Part shown: positions 36,960 through 47,789 of the stretch, piece after piece
How positions within the stretch are numbered: position 1 is the first letter of the stretch
Layout: the number at the start of each line of letters is the position of its first letter
From: Azolla caroliniana
Lineage: Eukaryota > Polypodiophyta
Assembly: GCA_043228905.1 (NCBI GenBank)
Contig: JBHGNT010000012.1
Location: 11,656,001 to 11,720,000, forward strand
Length of the DNA stretch: 64,000 nucleotides
Reading direction: 5' to 3'
Notes under the pieces: model-generated
Databases searched by the model: none
Told to the model about the DNA's origin: nothing
What the model saw: the letters and a program-made list of their open reading frames with translations, nothing else
Program-made: the position numbers and the translations under genes

Positions 36960-38530
36960 GAAGAATGACGATCTATGGACGAAATAGCTAGATCGACCAT
37001 TCGAATGCACCTGGCCGAAAATGTCTATTTCAGTATGGCGAAGGAGACGATTGCATTCTCTTTGTTTGAGAAACTATAGGCAGTGTACGAGAAGAAATTC
37101 GCCGCATCAAAAGTTTATATTGATTTGACAGTTATTCAACATGAAGATGAGAGAGACAGATCCAACAACCTCCCACATCAACACCTTCAATCAGGTGTTA
37201 TCTGAACTCTCCTCCCAAGGGATTAACTTCAAAGAAGAAGTTAAAACCCTGGCCCTCCTTTCAAGCTTGTCGGTGAGTTGGGAGGTATTCTTTACGACAT
37301 TTGCCAACAACCGTCCGAATCTAAATCTAGATGAGACGATCGGATAAGTCCTCACTAAGGATATTCGATGATCATTGAGTCGGTAGAAGCCCACCATTCG
37401 ATTGAGTCAATCAAATTATCCAATTGATCAAGAGAACAAGTCGGAAGAACTGGTTGAAACACCAATTGACCAAGAAAGAGGGGAGACCAAAACAACGGTA
37501 AAAGTCAAGGAATAGTTGACCAAATGATTTCTACACCCACTGTAGAAAAGATGGTCACAATGTTTCTGACTGCTAGTCGATTAAAAAGAAAGGAGAGTGG
37601 TCAATGATTCGAGCGGAATTCAGGACGTTTTGATTTGAATCATTCTCCAATCGGCAACCAAATCAATGTTGCAGATTCCCGATCAGGAGAAATCCTCTCT
37701 CTGAAGGATTCAATGATCGGACAAGTCCTTTATAGTGTGCTGGACACACGAACGTGGTTACTGGACTCCAGTGCCACATTTCATGTGACACCAAATATCA
37801 AATGGTTTTCGAACTATTTGGCCGGAGCCGTCGACACTATCTGACTCGACAATGGGCAGGAATGCAAAATCATTGGAATCAATGAAGTACCAATTCGATT
37901 GCCGAATGACAATACAATCTTCTTGCACCATGTCCGGCACGTACCCGAGCTCAAAAGGAGTCTAGTCTCCATCAACATGTTAGCCAAAGATGGGCACCGA
38001 ACAACTCTCAGCGAGTCGTCATGGATGATCAATTGACGAAACATGATGCGTCAGATCGTCGGTCAACATCCGGATTTATGTTCTCGCTTGGTGACTGTTG
38101 CGTGGAATAGCAAGAAGCAGTCAACAGTGGCCCTATCGATCATTGGGGCTGAGTATCCGGGCACTACCGTTGCCACCTATGAAGCCATCTGGCTTTGGCG
38201 ACTGATGCGAGACCTCCAAATCGAAGTACTGACTCCAATTCTGATCTACTGCGACAACATGAGCATCATGCAGCTTGCAAAAAATCATATGCTCCATGCT
38301 CGGACGAAGTGCATAAAAGTGCATTATCACTTTGTGCGCAAGCGAGTCCTCAACGGTGAAGTTGAACTTCGGTTTGTTCGGATGGATCGACAGGTTGCCG
38401 ACATCTTCACCAAGGCACTTGGATTCGACAAGTTGCAACATTTTTCAGAGATGCTTGGCTTACAACATCTCGACATGCCGCACTTGAGGGGGGGAATCGG
38501 AACAGGAACCGGGAAAACAGGTAATGGCAT
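36960..38530 (+). pseudogene. Copia E remnant with integrase and RT deleted
   Basis: Gag at about 36960-37350 (KVYIDL, HINTFNQVLSELSSQG, LALLSSLSVSWEVFF); a zinc knuckle near 37530-37570 (HCRKDGHNVSDC); protease 37750-37990 with WLLDSSATFHVTP, where Gly of the D-[ST]-G active site is Ser. At about 37990-38045 it jumps directly to RNase H: WNSKKQSTVALS, YCDNMSIMQLAKN, HARTK, DIFTKALGFDKLQ, then a polypurine TTGAGGGGGGGAATCG. Integrase and RT, roughly 2.3 kb in related elements, are missing. Stops occur in Gag and before the junction. Confidence 0.8.
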
Positions 38531-38999
38531 TGGACAAGCAGCCGGAGAGTAGGAAACCGAAACCGAAATAGGGGGAGACAAGAAGAAAAAGGAAGCCGAG
38601 TTGACGTAAGAAGTCGGCACATCCAAAAAAGTCGGAACAAGCACCGACTACGGCAGAGTCAAGAAGGACAGAGCCGACTGGAAAAAGAAGGACAAGACTC
38701 GGACATGGTTCGATGTTGTTAAGGGCTTGAAGATTGAAGACGAGTTGGAGACAACCAACTTGAACAATAGTGGGAATGAATCGGAGGCAGACGATTCGGT
38801 TCAAAAGCTTGATTCGGACGAGCTGGATCAGTTGAAGGCCAAGTGGACGAGAAGGCAGTGGACTGGGAGGAGTCGACGGGTCGAAAAACGCCAAAGTTGT
38901 AGCAACAAAGGAGCTAAGATGGGCCTGTTGAGGAGACAAGCCGACTGAGAAGGTCAAGGAGCGCGGAACCGGACGTGTTGTGGAAAGCGAGACCTCTGA
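38531..38999 (+). other. Lys/Glu-rich 3' region of copia E
   Basis: AAG/GAG/GAC-rich sequence that reads as charged peptides in several frames (for example 38727-38948). Comparable purine-rich sequence follows RNase H in copia A and B, so I treat it as element 3' UTR, not a gene. Confidence 0.35.
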
Positions 39000-39665
39000 A
39001 TTCCTTTCTACTGCAGATAACTGTTGAATTGGCCGGAAAAATAATCTTTTCCTCCATCCAACCGCAGGCACTTGATCTTCCTCTCCGTTTCCCGTTCTAC
39101 AAGACTTTGCAGGTTCCGGTAACAGTCAAAAACTTCGGGTTTCCTTTCGATTAGGTAGATCCATGTGTGCCGACTGTAGTCGTCAATGAAGGAGACGAAA
39201 TATCGGCACCCGCCAAGACTAACGTTCTATGCCGGTCCCCATACATCCAAATTTATTAGATTGAGCTTGTTACGGCTCCGGTTTCTTTCGGTGGGGAACG
39301 GAAGTCGGTGTTGCTTCCCGAGCTGGCATACTTCACATATTTGGACCTTCCAAGCATTGAATTTTGGCAATCCGAAAACAACTTGTTTCGATTGCAGGTC
39401 TTGAAGCCTCTGGTAATAGACATGGCCGATTCACTTGTGCCACAAGTCGATGTCTGACTCGACTTTCTGTCATTTGGCGAACAACGTGGTGCCTACGTCG
39501 TTGGTGTCGAGTATGAACATCCTCCCGTCCCGGCGCCCTTGCACGATGATCCAACCTTCTTCCCCAATGAAGCACCTGATGTGTGTAAACCACACTTGCA
39601 TCCCCTGGTCGATGATTTGCCTGACCAACACCAGGTTCTTGGTGATTGTCGGAATGAAGAAAACC
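39000..39665 (-). pseudogene. Copia F integrase and pre-integrase part
   Basis: Minus strand: PTITKNLVLVRQIIDQGMQV, GRRDGRMFILDTNDVG and CQLGKQHRLPFP (39250-39650), then YFVSFIDDYSRHTWIYL and KCLRLDGGKDYF toward 39040. Stops interrupt it. Its upstream half continues at 40330-41520 after a roughly 665-bp insertion. RT and RNase H are absent, cut near 39000 next to copia E. Confidence 0.85.
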
Positions 39666-40329
39666 GTCCCTAGACGGAAACCGAGTTTAGCATGTGTAAA
39701 CCGGCCCTTACATGCGAGCACACTTTTCGTTGTATAGTAAGTAGGTAGGTACAAGTCGACTGAGGTGAAATCCTATGTAGCGCGCATTCAATAGGGAGAG
39801 AATCGAGTTGTATCTCTGTCCGAAAGGACAGAGAGTTAATATGATGTAACGGATGATAACGGCCTCCCTCCTTGGGCTATAAAAGAGAGGGGGATCGCGC
39901 GTTAGAGAGGACGAAGTGCTGTCGGACTGGGACCGAGCCCTTCTCCTCTACCACTCTCCATAGCCATTTTGCGCAGGTTTTCGGGAGGCTGACTCCGCTC
40001 CGTGGAATGCTCGTGTGCTTCCGGCAAAGTCTCCATCTCGCTCTTCTGTGTGAGTGTGAGTGAACAGGCGTCGGCGTTCGCCTTGCCGGCATGTTAGTTG
40101 TAACCGCCTTGATATATATATACGTTTATATACATACGTGTTCATATACTCAGACTTCTAGTCGTCTCGTTTTGCTGTGTTGTTGGACTATGAGTCTTGC
40201 GTGCTCCCGTGTCTGTGCGTGTGCCAGTGCGTCCTTTGCCTTTCCGTTCTCCTCCTTCTCAGCTATTTCTCGGTCCAAGACCCCGGTGGTCCTGCCTCGT
40301 TCTCCACGCACGCACGTAACAACGCGACA
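39666..40329 (+). repeat. Solo LTR-like insertion in copia F
   Basis: Interrupts the copia F frame between KGKLMNV (right) and PTITKNL (left). It has a TATA box GGGCTATAAAAGAGAG at about 39886, CT-rich U5, the shared box TCCAAGACCCCGGTGGTC at 40274-40291 and the terminus CGCGACA at 40329. The right flank ACGTT is within the host NV codons; the left flank has ACCGT, perhaps its mutated duplicate. The left end lacks a clear TG. Confidence 0.6.
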
Positions 40330-41520
40330 ACGTTCATAAGCTTCCCTTTTTGGCCGACATGATTTAAGGGAACTTCTCCAACATGCACGATTGGGTGAGG
40401 AGTGTCATCTTTGGTCTCAACAACTCCCGGTTGCTCCGGCTTTTCCAGAAACGAGAACCACTCTTTGTGGCTCGTCATGTAGTTAGATGCTCCGGAGTCA
40501 ACGTACCATACTTCCTCCGATCCGTAAGTGCTCTTCTTCATTGAGTTTGCCTTGTGCTTCATCACGAAGGCTGGCCCTTGTCCGGTCTTTTCCGGTTCCG
40601 GATCCTTCTGATCGTTCTACGTAGTGCGAGCTTTTTCGGTTCCCTTGTAGAGCCTTGGCGGGTTCGGATTTATCTGAATCGGTGCGCTTCTTCCAACACT
40701 CACTTTCCCGGTGGCCCTTCTTGCCACAATACCAACATTCCGTGTTAGCCTTTGATTGCTGGTTTCCGACGCCGCTTTGACCCCCTCTTGCTTGTGAAGG
40801 GTCCAAAACTATTGTCGGCACTATCTCTGTGCCTCCGATTTTTCTCTTGTCGGACGCTACTATTGCGTGCCGACCCACCTTGTCCTCCACCCCCATGGGG
40901 CCGATCCGCCTTCGTGTACATCATCTGGCTGTTTGATTGAGTGGTTTTCTTCGAAGAAGGACGATGGCTTCTCACGGGTGCAAATTGCCGTCTAGATTGG
41001 TTCGTATTGGTGTGCTAGACCACCGAGGTAGATCTGGATCATCTCGTCCTCGTCCACCGCCACGTTGATGGAACCGAGTGCGCCACAAATCTCCTTGATC
41101 TTGGTGGTGTAGTCGGTGACCAGAAACTATTGTGCTCTTACCGGAGCTACAACTTCGGAGCCGTGGTATTGGCGGTGAAAATCTTCCAAAGATTTTCCCA
41201 GGCCTCTTTCGGCGTTTTTGCATTCTTGATGTAGCCGTGCACATAGGACGCGAGGCAGTACAACACTTTGCTTGCTCCTTGCGCCCATGCCGGGAAGTCC
41301 TTGTGTGGCGAATCCGGCACTGCTACATTCGCTTATTCCATGTAGCTCCAGTATCCGTGCCCCAACAGGTACTGGTGCATTTTATATGACCAGGACGCAT
41401 AGTTGCTCCGATTGGAAGTGATCCCACCATGCTTATGTCCATACCTTCTCTTTTTAGTCTGTTCTTTTACCGGTAGTTAGGGTTTGTCTTCAGAAAACGC
41501 TTGTCGGTAGTAAAGGTTCT
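40330..41520 (-). pseudogene. Copia F Gag and protease
   Basis: Minus strand from near the primer site. Gag has HQYLLGHGYWSYME, YCLASYVHGYIKNAKTPKEA and a GGGGQGG linker; the zinc knuckle CWYCGKKGHRESEC is at about 40695-40735; protease VWYVDSGASNYMTSHKEWF at about 40440-40500 with the active site intact. Frame changes and stops in Gag. Confidence 0.8.
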
Positions 41521-41530
41521 CAACCCTCGC

Positions 41531-41542
41531 ACTCTGATACCA
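41531..41542 (-). promoter_or_regulatory. Primer-binding site of copia F
   Basis: Minus strand TGGTATCAGAGT, one mismatch to the tRNA-iMet site, directly after the LTR end TTTGACA. Confidence 0.85.
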
Positions 41543-41964
41543 TGTCAAAGTTAATATGCAGAAGCTTTGAAAAACTAGTTTATCCGAATAACAACAGAAA
41601 ACAGAGACAAGGTTTAATGGAAGCTTAGGAACAACAAATACATAGGAGAGACAGAGAGAGCAGAAAGCATAAACTCAATTCAAAATAATAACACTCTGTG
41701 TATAGCAATGTCCTACAGAACACTTTTTATACAAGTCCATAAAAGGACTAAGAGAAGTACTTCAATGCTCATACGAGTGATTGACACTGACTCCAATGAA
41801 TCTGTGTATGTACTAGGCTAGATTCATAGGCCTCTAATGGCCTACTGGTTACAATCCAGTCCGTTTCTCCGATACAACTTCTGGTTCCGAATACCGATCC
41901 GGACATCGATCTGGATTTGGCTTATTTAGCCGATCCAGATCCTATTGAGCTTGTTCGTTCAACA
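41543..41964 (-). repeat. 5' LTR of copia F
   Basis: Minus strand, starting TGTTGAACGAAC (41964) and ending TTTGACA (41543), 422 bp. Its U3 half (about 41757-41964) is repeated at 42632-42812 as part of a tandem duplication. Confidence 0.75.
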
Positions 41965-43530
41965 TGTTCGATGCGACAATCGAATAGGTCATCTAACGTT
42001 GTTCACTAACTCATTGTAATCACTCAAAGCAAAGAGTGCTTTAGGAACAACCCCCTTCCGTGCTTCATCTAGCTAGACGACATTCGGAAAGACTAATCAA
42101 ATCTATTCCTCTCATCGTTGTAACGATTTGAAGTAGGATTGGCTTGAATAATCGACACAAAGGCACATAATCTGTGATCGGCCTCTTGGAATCGGCAATT
42201 GGAATCGAATCAACAGTGAATTGTGCTCAACTCGGTTAGGAGACATTCTGGAAGACCAATTGGCTCTATCCCTCTATTCACCGTAGCCACTCCAAGCAAG
42301 TTTAGCACCCAACTACTCTGATAGTTGAAGTCGATCCGTCTCGTGTCCAAATCCAACTAGAATGATATCAGGTGAGCCAATCGGTCACATCCCACCACTG
42401 TTCGTAGTCGACTTCGTATATAGTCTAGCAAGTTGATACAAATGTCATCAACAACCCGCTCATCAGAGATGCGTCTAAGGAAGTTTGACGTATTGAACTT
42501 CCACTTCCAGAAAGAGTAGATTCACGACCATCTAATAGTCATGGGTCAGATCGACCCAATCAAGACAAAAAACGCTCTAGAAGGATAGAAGCCGAATGAG
42601 TGGACAACACCAAATGAGTGCAATCATGGTCAAGTACTTCAATGCTCATACAAGTGACTGACATTGACTCCAAGGAATTTGCATATGTACTACACTAGAT
42701 TCGTAGGACTCTAATGGTCTACTGGTTACAACCCAGTATGTTTCTCTGATCCGGCTTCTGGTTCCGAATACCGATACGGTTCTTGTTGAGCTTGTTCGCT
42801 CAACACGTTCGAAGTGAGATTCCAAACCTGACGGCCACACTTGTGCTTCATTTGGTTTTGCGACAATCGAATAGGTCATCCAACGTTGTTCACTAACTCA
42901 TCGTAATCACTCGAAGCAAAGAGTGCTCTAGGAACAACCCCCTTTCGTGCTTCATCTGGCTAGACGACATTCGGAAAGGCCAATAAACTCTATTCCTCTC
43001 ATCATTGTAACGATTTGAAGTAGGATTGGCTTGAATAATTAGCACAAAGGCACATAATCTGTGATCGGCCTCTTGGAATCGACAATTGGAATCGAATCGA
43101 CAGTGAACTGTGCTCAACTCGGTTAGGAGGCGACATTCCGGAAGACCAGTTGGCTCTGTCCCTCTATTCACCGTAGCCACTCCGAGCAAGTTTAGCACCC
43201 AACTGCTCCAATAGTTGAAGTTGATCAATCTGTCTCGTTACCAAATCCAACTAGACTGATATCGGGGGAGCCAATCGGTCGCATCCCACCACTATTTGTA
43301 GTCGACTTCGTATATAGTCTAGCAAGCTGACACAAATGGCATCAACAACTCGCTCATCAGAGATGAGTCTAAGGAAGTTCGACATATTGAACTTCCACTT
43401 CTGAAGGAGTAGATTCACAACCATCTAATAGTCAAGGGTTAGATAAACCCAATCGAGACAAAAAACGCTCTAGAAGGATACAAGCCGAATGAGTGGACAA
43501 CACCGAATGAGTGCAATCATGGTCGACTGC
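41757..43530. repeat. Tandem duplication of about 880 bp (partial LTR plus flank)
   Basis: Unit 1 is about 41755-42631 and unit 2 about 42632-43524. Landmarks: AAGTACTTCAATGCTCATA at 41755 and 42632; GCGACAATCGAATAGGTCAT at 41973 and 42860; GCCGAATGAGTGGACAACACC at about 42591 and 43484. Unit 2 has a roughly 10-bp excess from extra sequence near 42815-42855. The copies are diverged by scattered substitutions. No coding potential recognised. Confidence 0.8.
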
Positions 43531-43803
43531 CTTCCAACTATGGAAGACACTTTTAGACACCTATGAAAAGAAGGTTGCGCCTCCACAAAGATATATTTGA
43601 TTTGGCACCTCTACAACCTTTAGATGAAAGAATCCAACTCGGTCCAGGCACACCTCAACGAGTACGAAAGCCTAAGCTCCCAAATCTCGGCTCAAGGGAT
43701 GACAATCGAAGACGAACTGAAAGTAATGCTGGTCATGAGTAGTCTCCCCCCTTCATGGGAAACTTTCGTCATAAGTGTGTGTAATGCATCAACTGCTGTC
43801 GTG
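43531..43803 (+). pseudogene. Gag fragment of copia G
   Basis: LWKTLLDTYEKKVAPP then, in another frame, SVQAHLNEYESLSSQISAQG and VMLVMSSLPPSWETFV, a copia Gag. The right edge is the A2 repeat; the remaining Gag, protease and pre-integrase are missing. Confidence 0.7.
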
Positions 43804-44162
43804 TGTTAATAGGTGGGGTGTGGAGCCATTCAGTGGGGGGTGAAGCCATGAACAACTCTACCCCCCTCCCAAGGGGTTACGTGTGAGGGAGAGAGAGAAA
43901 GAGGGAAAAATGAAATGACACAAAATGTGAGAGGGAAAAATGTATATATTGCATTACATGCCCCATAGGGGGTTTATATAGTACATAAAATATAACGGTT
44001 ACATAATATGACCATTACAAATAAGACCGTTACACATGCACATAAATGTGCATGTGTTCATACACATACTCATCCTCACACACTCATACACATTACACAT
44101 ACACATCAACCACATTATTGTGTTCCACCCTTACATAGCCATGTACACTCTTATGGGTAACA
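43804..44162 (+). repeat. A-family LTR-like repeat, copy A2
   Basis: TGTTAATAGGTGGGG to GGGTAACA (359 bp), containing TGGAGCCATTCAGTGGGGGG, ACCCCCCTCCCAAGGGG, a short GA-rich part, GGGGGTTTATATAG (TATA) and ATAAATGTGCATGTGTTCATAC. The ends match A1. No target duplication is seen. Confidence 0.65.
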
Positions 44163-45677
44163 ATATTCAGAGAGTTCCAGGCCAAAGCTGAAAGAGAGTC
44201 GGGTCGGAAGTTGAAGGTTGTCGGAACCGACAATGGTGGCAAGTACAGAGGATAGTTCGAAGAATACTTCAAGACCCAAGGTATTCGACTTGAATATATA
44301 GTGCGAAAGACCCCTGAGTTGAACGGGCTTGCAGAGAGGATGGATCAAACGATAATGGAAAGAGTGAGGAGAATGCTGTCTCATGCAAAGCTACCGAAAT
44401 CGTACTAGGTTGAGGTAATGTACACGGTTGCTTATTTGATCAACAGGTTTCCCTCTGTGCCCTTGAAAGGTGATGTCCCACAAAGGGTGTGGACAGGCAA
44501 AGGTATCTCCTACCAACACTTGAAGGTGTTCGGATGTCTGGCGAATATTCATGTGGCAAAGGATCAGAGGTTGAAGCTCGACAACAAGTCGAAACCATGC
44601 ATATTCATGGGGTACTTATAGGATGAGTTTGGCTACAAGCTATGGGATCTTCTTGATAAGAAGGTGGTGAGGAGCAGGAACATTGTGTTCATGGAAGACA
44701 AGACAATTGAAGACCGGAAACAACAGTAGTCGGGGACATCTTCTCAGTCGACTCCGAACATAAGACTAGTCAACTTGATACATAAGACTATTAGAAGATA
44801 GCCAATCGGAACAGCCGAATCCGGGGTGGTCGACTCAGAGAAACCGACTAACACATATGAGTCATAGTCGAAAAACCTAGAAAAGTCGATTGAGGTATAT
44901 GATTCGGAGTCGGTCAAACTCCAACACCTGATCGAGATGCATAAACATGAGTTGAATGAAGAGTCGACAGGAACATCTGAACCTAAGCCAACTATGGAAG
45001 GCAAGATATATCCACTCTAAGAGAGGAGAGCACTTACTCGATATGGCGGTCAATATGTCCTCTTGACTGATGAAGGTGAGCCAGAATGCTATGATGAAGC
45101 TATAGCAAATGAGCACAAAGAGAAATGGCTAAGTGCAATGCAAGACGAAATGTACTTAATGCTAAAACATGGGTTCCATAAAACACAAGCTGATCACTGT
45201 GTGTTTGTCAAAAGATATGATGAAGGTGACTTCTTGATTCTCTTATTATATGTTGATGACATGTTAATAGTCAAACAGGACACAAAGAAGATCGTAAGCT
45301 TGGAGAGAACATTAGGCAAATCATTTTCCATGAAAGATTTTGGACTGGCTAAACAGATCTTGGGGATGCACATAGTTCAGGATAGAACTAAGAACGTGCT
45401 ATGGCCGTCACAAGAGAAATATGTGACAAAGATTCTGGAAATGTTTAACATGTCAGAAGCAAAGTTAGTCAATTTTGCATTGTTGGCAAGCTACAACCTG
45501 AATGTTAAACAATGTCTGAAAAGCGAAAAGGACAAGGTAGAGATGAGGAAAGTATCATATGCATCAATGGTCGGTAGTTTGATGTATGCTATGGTTTGTA
45601 CGAGTCCAAACATAGCATTTGCAATTGGAGTAGTAAGCCGATATGAGTAATCCAGGAAGAGAACATTGGACAATTGT
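44163..45677 (+). pseudogene. Copia G integrase and RT (part)
   Basis: Same lineage as copia D. Integrase core: GRKLKVVGTDNGGKYRG, KTPELNGLAERMDQT, VPQRVWTGKGISYQHLKVFGC. Linker, then LTDEGEPECYDEA and WLSAMQDEM. A deletion removes about 110 residues of RT fingers. It resumes at HGFHKTQADHCVFVKR, with YVDDMLIV at about 45248, KQILGMHIVQDRTK, ASMVGSLMYAMVCTSP. Interrupted after EHW by gypsy III. Stops at about 44250, 44406, 44620 and others. Confidence 0.88.
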
Positions 45678-46194
45678 TGTTATCCATGGGACAAAGGGCA
45701 CGAGGTGTGAAATGAATCTAAGTCAAGTAGGTAAAAAGGGAATTGGCCGAGCACTGGTAGCCGAGGAAGGTAGAATGAAATATATGCAGTTGAGAATAAA
45801 GGCCGTGAATTAGGGGAAGTAGCTGAAGCGTGCCAAGGAGAGAAGAAGCTATATAAATCGTGGAACAACAGAAGGAAAGGGGGCGAATGAATATATGCAT
45901 GTGCTATGATATAAGAGAGAGTAGGACTAGTATAATCGGCCTGTGTTGCCTTGTAATTGATTTTTTTTCCATAATCAATAACCATACCTATTGGGTCATC
46001 TCTATGTCTGTTTCTGTAATTTGTATTGTCGATTAAACTATTTTTAAGTCGTAAATCGAATATCGGTTGTGGTCGGTTATCGGGTAACTGATCGGCCTTT
46101 CTCGGCCCTATCGTACTCTCCTACGTAACCATGATTCCTTGACCCAATTACTCAGGGGAATAATCGAAGGTGTATCCCCGAGAAGGAGATAACA
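45678..46194 (+). repeat. 5' LTR of gypsy III
   Basis: TGTTATCCATGGG to GGAGATAACA. The flank ATTGT precedes it; no second copy is in the window. Confidence 0.8.
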
Positions 46195-46220
46195 CAATTT
46201 GGCACGCCCAGTTCACGCGG
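46195..46220 (+). promoter_or_regulatory. Primer-binding region of gypsy III
   Basis: CAATTTGGCACGCCCAGTTC right after the LTR. TGGCACGCCC is the same core that appears, mirrored, before the 3' LTRs of gypsy I and II. Confidence 0.65.
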
Positions 46221-46357
46221 TGAGGTCACATCAAATAGTGTAGGATACAACCCCAATCGCCATTACGGGGCCCACCTGCACCACGCGTTCTCGGCTACCA
46301 TCCCGCCGCACCGCGCCAACCGAAGGAACTTCTGACTCCACGATCACGCAACAATAA

Positions 46358-46882
46358 TTGTCGGAGCTATCTGAGTCACACAACTCTCCACCGTCGGCAC
46401 CAAACACTCAGTTGAATGTGGGCCCAGACCCTGTTTCGCCTCACAACTGTCTCGAAGTTAACCAAGCTGAATACAACCCATTTCCGGCATTACCCGAAGA
46501 CCCGGACATGGACACCATGCCGTACTCGTATACGAATGGTCTTGATGCTGAATCACACATCCGCTCATTTGTGTCGACTTGGCAAGCCAACCATTCGACA
46601 CAATGGCTCACCGCTGTTGAGGTTGACGCATCAAAAATTGCGGAGTTCACGTTGTCCCTCGATGGACCCACTGCACGGTGGTATTCCCGCCATGATCTCA
46701 AAGAGTTTGCGACATTTCAGGATGTCCGTAATCAATTCCTTGAACTTTTCCACCGCGAGATACCTAAGCAAGAACTGCTCTGCCAATTCTACGCTATTGC
46801 ACAAGAACCGCATGAAACAGTTTCCCAGTTTATGATCTGCTTCCAGGATCTCTATTGGCAACTCACCCAAGATGGGTTCTAA
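46358..46882 (+). pseudogene. Gag N-terminus of gypsy III
   Basis: 175 codons in one frame from ATG 46358 (MSELSESHNSPPS). MPYSYTNGLDAESHIRSF, SLDGPTARWYSRHD, FLELFHREIPKQELL and QEPHETVSQFMICFQDL match Gag of gypsy II (GVDAEAHIRNF, SLDGYSANWFA, FLQLFHRQIPQKDL, QESNETVSQFVIRFQNL). It ends where the element breaks off. Confidence 0.8.
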
Positions 46883-46904
46883 CGACGGAAAGGGTGGGTC
46901 CCGA

Positions 46905-47232
46905 AATAATGGATACTCAGATACTTAGAAGGCACCTCAAAGGTGTGCCTTAGGTATGTTTTCAGCAAACTTGTGCTCAAAGGTTTTACCGATTTAGACA
47001 TGTCAGGAGACATAGACTCAAGCCGATCAACATAAGGTTATGTGATGACCTATGCAAGGGCAACAATGTTGTGGTAGTCAAGATGATTGCAGAAGGCTAT
47101 GGTTTTGTCAATCACAAAGGCAGAGTATATGATTGCAGTAGAGGCCGGTGAAGAGCTTATTTGGGTGAAGAACTTCCTTAGTGAACTAGGAATGAAGCAA
47201 GACAAATTTCTACTTCATTGTGATAATCAAAG
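46905..47232 (+). pseudogene. Copia G RNase H, first part
   Basis: Frame WILRYLEGTSKVCLRYVFSK, FTDLDMSGDIDSSRST, YVMTYA, LQKAMVLSITKAEYMIAVEAG, LLHCDNQS, matching copia D RNase H. Cut at CAAAG by gypsy II and resuming at 55933. Confidence 0.85.
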
Positions 47233-47735
47233 TGTTACCCGGACAAAGGGGCAGATGGACATAGTGGGGACGCGTCGGAGTCGGAGGTTCGGAGTCGAAG
47301 TCGAAGTCGGATTGAGGAAGAGGATTGACGAGTCATCATTTTGGCTAAATAATAGTTAATACCGAAAATTATAGTTAGTTACAAAGTTTTGTAGTTCTTG
47401 CCAATACGACAATATGTATTTCTTGATGAGGAAGGCATTCATGTTGCCTATAAAAAGGAACCGAAGGAATTGTAAAATCTATCGTTTTACTTTTAGTAAT
47501 ATAAGTTTAGTTGTAGGAAATCTTGGTGTGCAACTGTTTATTTTCTGTTTATCTATTTCCACCTTGCCACAACTGCATTACATAAGTAACGATCTCGATG
47601 TTTGTGTAACATTGATAAGATTACAGTAACTTAGTATCTATTCGCACAACCACAATTCTTTGATAGAACGTTCAGTACGAAACGTTCGAACTCTGTTGTG
47701 TGTCGGCGATAGAGTTGGTTGTCGGCCGAACAACA
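47233..47735 (+). repeat. 5' LTR of gypsy II
   Basis: TGTTACCCGGAC to CCGAACAACA (503 bp). TATA region TTGCCTATAAAAAGG at 47446. Confidence 0.9.
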
Positions 47736-47789
47736 CAGTATAATTTTGGCACGTCCGGTTACATCTGCAATTAGCAGAGAACAAGTCGA
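47736..47789 (+). promoter_or_regulatory. Primer-binding region and leader of gypsy II
   Basis: After the LTR, CAGTATAATT then TTGGCACGTCCGGTTAC; the Gag ATG follows at 47790. The TGGCACG core is shared with gypsy III. The 10-base spacer before it is longer than usual. Confidence 0.55.

Larger units (their letters stand above)
45678..46904 (+). mobile_element. Gypsy III fragment: LTR plus Gag start
   Basis: LTR 45678-46194 (517 bp) with 7-bp inverted ends TGTTATC/GATAACA and TATA GCTATATAAATCG (45847), followed by CAATTTGGCACGCCCAG (primer site region) and a Gag start. It sits inside copia G RNase H, which resumes at about 46905 (WILRYLEGTS). The 3' part including the second LTR is missing. 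Confidence 0.8.

Noticed and set aside
38727-38948. Small Lys/Glu-rich ORF after copia E as a gene
   Set aside because: Its purine-rich composition matches the untranslated 3' region of related copia elements, and no start context or homologue is seen.
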